DNA from: SOIA01 sp964346585
Lineage (GTDB): Bacteria; Acidobacteriota; Aminicenantia; Aminicenantales; Aminicenantaceae
Length of the DNA stretch: 64,000 nt
Reading direction: 5' to 3'
NCBI GenBank assembly: GCA_964346585.1
Contig: CAYFVQ010000015.1
Coordinates: 1 to 64,000, forward strand
In this document: positions 60,457-64,000 of the stretch, piece by piece
Position numbering within the stretch: the first letter of the stretch is position 1
Layout of the letters: every line of letters begins with the position of its first letter
Program-made: the position numbers and the translations under genes
Notes under the pieces: generated by a model
Databases searched by the model: none
Seen by the model: the letters and a program-made list of their open reading frames with translations, nothing else
What the model was told of the DNA's origin: nothing

Positions 60457-60789
60457 ATGCCAAAATTCATGACACGCAATGAAGAGGTCATCCTCCTGGC
60501 CATCCTTAAGCTTAAAGACAATGCCTACGGTGTGAGCATCCGGAAGCAGATCTACCAGGACATGGGCGACAAGTGGTCTTTTGCTTCCATATACCAGCCT
60601 TTAGACAATCTTGTCCGAAAAAAATATGTCAGGAGATTAAAGGGCGATCCGACTGCCAAACGAGGTGGGAAAAGTAAATTTTATTACGAGGTCACTCCGG
60701 ATGGCCTACGAAATCTACAGAAGATCAAAAAGGCTCACGAACAGGTATGGGCCGGCATTCCAGAGATTTCTTTGGAGAAGGGGAAATGA
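60457..60789 (+). CDS. PadR-family transcriptional regulator
   Basis: This 110-residue winged-helix repressor has the PadR pattern EEVILLAILKLKDNAYGVSIRKQI, then SFASIYQPLDNLVRKKYVRRLKGD and a basic C-terminal helix. I chose the ATG at 60457 (GGAG upstream) over the TTG at 60445. Its stop overlaps the ATG of the permease gene by four bases, so the two are made from one message. In related bacteria PadR genes regularly precede such permeases and sense compounds affecting the membrane. The likely operator lies in its own promoter. Confidence 0.88.
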   Translation: MPKFMTRNEEVILLAILKLKDNAYGVSIRKQIYQDMGDKWSFASIYQPLDNLVRKKYVRRLKGDPTAKRGGKSKFYYEVTPDGLRNLQKIKKAHEQVWAGIPEISLEKGK

Positions 60790-63389
60790 AAAAGACCTTC
60801 TCTGCTGTCCCTCGACTGGCTGGGCGGATTCTTAGGTTTCTCTATTCCCAGGATTACTATCTCGAAAGATCCGGTGATCTGGAAGAGGTTTATGGCGATC
60901 AGGGGGAAGAGTCCGGCCCTTTTTTGGCAAAGGTATGGCTCTGGTTCCAAATCCTCAAATTATGCTTTGGACTCTTCCGGATGAATATCGTTTGGAGGTT
61001 TATCATGCTTAAGAATTATTTCAAAATCACCTTGAGAAACATAAGAAAACATATGATTCATTCTTTTATTAACATTTCTGGCTTATCTATCGGCCTGGCT
61101 TGTTCTTTAATAATAATGCTTTGGGTTCAGCATGAGCTGAGCTATGACCGGTTCCATGAAAACGCAGACCGTCTATACCGGGTTGTACACTCATCTGATG
61201 ATGGTGATGTGCATGGCACGTATCTTCCGGGTCCTTTGGCCGCTCACTTAAGAGAGAATTTTCCAGAAATCAAAAATGCAACGAGTTTTAAATCCTGGGA
61301 AATGAAGATTGCTTTTAACAAAAAAAGCTTTTCCTGCATAGGAAGTTATATAAATCCCTCTTTTTTCAGCATGTTTTCTTTTCCATTTGAGAAGGGAGAG
61401 CCAAAAACAGCTCTTTCAGCCCCGAATTCCGTCCTTATCACAAAAAATCTGGCAGCCAAACTTTTCGGCCAGGATGATCCGATAGGAAAAACTGTTTCCT
61501 ATAATAATGGATATTCTGATGACATTCCTTTAACAGTCACAGGAATCCTGAAAGACATCCCTCAGAATTCAAGCCTTCAGTTTGATTTTTTAGTGCCGGT
61601 GGAAATCCTGTATGACTGGATGAATACTTGGAGAAATAAGAATGTCTTTGCTTATGTATTGCTCGAGAAAAATATAATCCCTGAGGAAGTCAACCAGAAA
61701 ATCTCTGGCGTATTAAAAGCGCATAAGTTTGACAGCAACCTTAATCTCCATTTACAATCCCTAAAACGTGTTCACCTTCATGCACTCGGAAGTGGAGGGC
61801 GCATCACTTATGTTTATATCTTTTCTATGATGGCTCTTCTTGTACTGCTTATAGCATGTATAAATTTCACGAATCTGTCGACAGCCCAGTCAGAGCAGAG
61901 GTTTAAAGAAATCGGAGTGAAAAAAGTGGTCGGGTCTTCCCGTTTTCAGCTAGTAACGCAGTTTTTATTTGAATCGATGATTCTATCGCTTCTGTCTTTA
62001 CTATTGGCTGCGTTCATTGCAGTATTGTTCCTTCCTTCACTCAATTCGATGCTGGGCACACAGATCGATTTCAAATACAATCCAAATCTTTTTTTGAGCA
62101 TGATTGGAATTGCGTTGTTCGCGGGAATTGTTTCCGGGAGCTATCCAGCTTTTTTCCTCTCTTCTTTTCATCCAGTTCCTCTCCTGAAAGGGAATATTCC
62201 TTTTTTTAAGCTACATCATCGCAAAGGGAAGATTACGGAAGGAAAAAGCAGGAGCCCTTTATTCAGAAAGACTCTGGTTATCATTCAATTTGCTCTTTCT
62301 GTAGGATTTATCGGTTGTATTCTTTTTATTAGTCAACAATTGCATCATATGCGCAACAAAGACCTGGGCTTTGACAAGGAAAACATCCTTGTTTTTAAAG
62401 CCACTAGAGGATTCATTGAAAAAGCATCCACAATTAAGCAGGAATTATTGAACCATCCACAGGTACAGAGTATTGCTTCATCGAGGTTTCCCATGGATAC
62501 GTGGGGAACTTCAGATTTTTCTTCTGCGTTCTCCTGGTCCGGGAAAACCAAAGAAATTGAAGGCTTGATAGGACAAAACTGGGTCGATTATGATTTTCTG
62601 AAAACATTAAACTTGGAGATGGCGGAGGGACGCTTTTTTTCTCGTGAATTTTCGAGCGATTCGACCGATGCCATGATTTTGAATGAAACGGCTGTACGCA
62701 TTATGGAAATTAATAAGCCTTTGGGAAAAGAATTCATATTCGTTCCAGGCTCTCCTAACGCGCGAAAAAAAATTATCATCGGAGTTATTAAAGATTATCA
62801 TACAGAATCCCTCCATCAGGAAATCCGGCCTATGCTCTTAGAGCTTGGAAGTGGAAGAAACGTGTATATTAAACTTCAGAAAGGCCGTGTTACAGAAACA
62901 CTCCATTATATCGAGAGTAAAATCAAAGAAATTGTCCCTGGGGAATCCTTTGATTACGCTTTCCTGGACGAAGAGCTTGATCGTCTGTACAAAAATGAGC
63001 AACTGCTCGGTCAGCTTGTTCAATACGGAACTTTTCTTGTGTTGTTAATCTCAAGTGTTGGGATGTTTAGCCTGGCGTCTTTTTCAATTGCACGGCGGAC
63101 AAAAGAGATTGGAATAAGAAAATTGCTAGGAGCTTCTGGATCTCATATTATGTTTATGCTCACTAAAGATTTAATTAATATGATATTTTTTTCCATCGTC
63201 GCTGCCTGGCCAATTGTCTATTTTTTGATGAAAAAATGGTTAGACAACTTTGCCTACCGGATTAGTTTGAGTGTCTGGATTTTCTTTCTTTCCGGTCTGA
63301 TGGCATTGGTAATTGCCCTGTTAACAGTCAGCTACCAATCCATCAAAGCCGCCCTATCCAATCCGGTGGATTCTTTACGATATGAATGA
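60786..63389 (+). CDS. MacB/FtsX-type ABC permease with two FtsX modules (ADOP-like)
   Basis: This 867-residue protein has an N-terminal prefix (residues 1-70, RILRFLYSQDYYLERSGDLEEVY) typical of PadR-linked permeases, one helix near residue 90, a MacB-like periplasmic domain, three helices, a second periplasmic domain and three final helices. Two FtsX phrases are present: EQRFKEIGVKKVVGSSRFQL and RRTKEIGIRKLLGASGSHIM. The start at 60786 overlaps the PadR stop (ATGA), with GGGGAA upstream. No ATPase gene is adjacent, so the ATP-binding partner must be elsewhere or downstream. Its role is probably efflux or stress response. Confidence 0.87.
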   Translation: MKKTFSAVPRLAGRILRFLYSQDYYLERSGDLEEVYGDQGEESGPFLAKVWLWFQILKLCFGLFRMNIVWRFIMLKNYFKITLRNIRKHMIHSFINISGLSIGLACSLIIMLWVQHELSYDRFHENADRLYRVVHSSDDGDVHGTYLPGPLAAHLRENFPEIKNATSFKSWEMKIAFNKKSFSCIGSYINPSFFSMFSFPFEKGEPKTALSAPNSVLITKNLAAKLFGQDDPIGKTVSYNNGYSDDIPLTVTGILKDIPQNSSLQFDFLVPVEILYDWMNTWRNKNVFAYVLLEKNIIPEEVNQKISGVLKAHKFDSNLNLHLQSLKRVHLHALGSGGRITYVYIFSMMALLVLLIACINFTNLSTAQSEQRFKEIGVKKVVGSSRFQLVTQFLFESMILSLLSLLLAAFIAVLFLPSLNSMLGTQIDFKYNPNLFLSMIGIALFAGIVSGSYPAFFLSSFHPVPLLKGNIPFFKLHHRKGKITEGKSRSPLFRKTLVIIQFALSVGFIGCILFISQQLHHMRNKDLGFDKENILVFKATRGFIEKASTIKQELLNHPQVQSIASSRFPMDTWGTSDFSSAFSWSGKTKEIEGLIGQNWVDYDFLKTLNLEMAEGRFFSREFSSDSTDAMILNETAVRIMEINKPLGKEFIFVPGSPNARKKIIIGVIKDYHTESLHQEIRPMLLELGSGRNVYIKLQKGRVTETLHYIESKIKEIVPGESFDYAFLDEELDRLYKNEQLLGQLVQYGTFLVLLISSVGMFSLASFSIARRTKEIGIRKLLGASGSHIMFMLTKDLINMIFFSIVAAWPIVYFLMKKWLDNFAYRISLSVWIFFLSGLMALVIALLTVSYQSIKAALSNPVDSLRYE

Positions 63390-63633
63390 TTAATTTGCGA
63401 TTGTGTCACTAAATGTGTCCTCTTTCTGCTTAGAACAATTCAGACAATACAGATAATTGGAAAGATACAAGACTCCCCCATTTTCCGGAACTTTTTAATC
63501 TTTCAGTAGCTTACTGACTCAGCATACATTACGGTGAAGCCGTAATTTTCTTACTGAAGGATTTCAGGTCCTTTGTTCTTTTCCTGAAAGATGAACTCTA
63601 TCTCAGCATTTCTTTATTTTTTAAAAAAACAAT

Positions 63634-63687
63634 TGACAAATTCATCTGAAGATGTATTATGTAATACTATTACATTTATTAGTAATA
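63634..63687 (+). promoter_or_regulatory. Promoter and palindromic sites upstream of the last gene
   Basis: TTGACA (63634-63639) lies before A+T-rich DNA holding several possible -10 boxes, such as TATTAT at 63655-63660. The palindrome GTAATA-C-TATTAC (63661-63673) and a further half-site GTAATAC (63681-63687) lie between the promoter and the ribosome site AGGAGG (63692). Such repeated short sites suit a ribbon-helix-helix repressor, possibly the gene's own product. Confidence 0.45.
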
Positions 63688-63703
63688 CTTTTAGGAGGAA
63701 TAA

Positions 63704-64000
63704 ATGACAGAAAATTCCAAAAAAATCAAACCTGACACCACAGACATTTGTGCCTCTGTCTTCGAAAAACTGAAAAAAAAGGGGATTGACCTACAGGACT
63801 TGGTTCCAGATGCAAAGGAAGGCTCCAAAGTCAAAGTCATCTGCATCTCTTCGGATATGGGAGACAGTGTCGAGGAGATGGGTCTAACAACAAGAGGTGA
63901 AACCGTTATGGTCCGAATCGATGAAGAAACCAAGGAAACTCTTGATTCCTGGGTGGAAACCGGCTATTTCAAGAGTCGATCAGAAGCAGCGGCATTGTTC
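63704..64000 (+). CDS. Possible ribbon-helix-helix DNA-binding protein, 3'-truncated by the window edge
   Basis: An open frame begins at the ATG at 63704, seven bases after AGGAGG, and runs to the window end without a stop (99 codons visible). After a charged N-terminal region containing KKKGIDLQDLVPDAKEG and a VKVICISSDMG strand, residues 66-99 read ETVMVRIDEETKETLDSWV, then TGYFKSRSEAAALF. This matches the strand-helix-helix start of CopG/ParD-like regulators. The complete family cannot be fixed because the C-terminus is missing. Palindromic sites upstream suggest autoregulation. Confidence 0.6.
   Translation, partial: MTENSKKIKPDTTDICASVFEKLKKKGIDLQDLVPDAKEGSKVKVICISSDMGDSVEEMGLTTRGETVMVRIDEETKETLDSWVETGYFKSRSEAAALF

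Overview
This 64 kb window is bacterial DNA, most likely from an uncultivated, free-living Gram-negative organism. Outer-membrane features support this: a DUF5916 beta-barrel protein, a Wza-like export lipoprotein, GT9 heptosyltransferase-like enzymes and a Wzx/Wzy-type polysaccharide locus. The PadR regulator paired with a large MacB/FtsX-type permease, the DUF5916 protein, the secreted S9 peptidase and the stand-alone ATP-pyrophosphatase subunit of GMP synthase are all compatible with an Acidobacteriota/Aminicenantota-like lineage. That placement is an inference and there is no rRNA gene to confirm it. Intact protein genes outnumber mobile DNA. Selfish DNA is limited to a truncated integrase, an IS3-family remnant, two tRNA fragments and several families of palindromic dispersed repeats.

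Layout. 0-0.75 kb: a G+C-rich, left-truncated tyrosine recombinase ends next to the 5' half of a tRNA-Glu gene. 1-9 kb: a VOC protein and a tandem-HxlR regulator (divergent); an AraC regulator followed by a DUF5916 outer-membrane protein with possible operators; a minus-strand run of PLP enzyme, CGNR regulator and Fe-S flavoprotein; an IS3 remnant. 9.5-18 kb: S9 peptidase, small membrane protein, L-fucose-isomerase-like enzyme, CDF transporter, YkvI-like transporter, GMP synthase PPase subunit. 18-37.5 kb: a possibly structured non-coding region ending in a terminator, then a plus-strand exopolysaccharide/O-antigen operon (export lipoprotein, BY-kinase, Wzy-like polymerase/ligase, Wzx flippase, seven glycosyltransferases, two methyltransferases), and a facing minus-strand group (WecA-like initiator, DegT aminotransferase, PIG-L deacetylase, WbqC). 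37.7-41.7 kb: ExeA-like ATPase, HD-GYP protein, a degenerate PHP/CehA-type protein.

42-46.4 kb is the most notable region, an apparent RiPP (ribosomal peptide) cluster. It encodes a lasso-B2-like transglutaminase-fold protease, a PqqD-type leader-binding protein, an HprK-like kinase fused to a radical SAM domain, a radical SAM/SPASM enzyme, a 46-codon Cys-containing precursor peptide and a nucleotidyltransferase. The asparagine-synthetase-like lasso cyclase is absent. A convergent ABC-2 exporter follows across a block of palindromic repeats.

49.5-57.9 kb is a tightly packed seven-gene minus-strand operon that looks like a pathway for an unusual polar lipid: a diacylglycerol-kinase-like protein, a fused PEMT/ICMT-like plus BtaA-like (DUF3419) enzyme, a YghO-like acyltransferase-fold protein, a LysA-like PLP decarboxylase, a class II aldolase and a MacB/LolD-like ABC pair. 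The window ends with a secreted seven-repeat CFI-box protein, a tRNA-Leu 3' fragment, an autoregulated-looking PadR/permease pair and a truncated gene for a possible ribbon-helix-helix protein.
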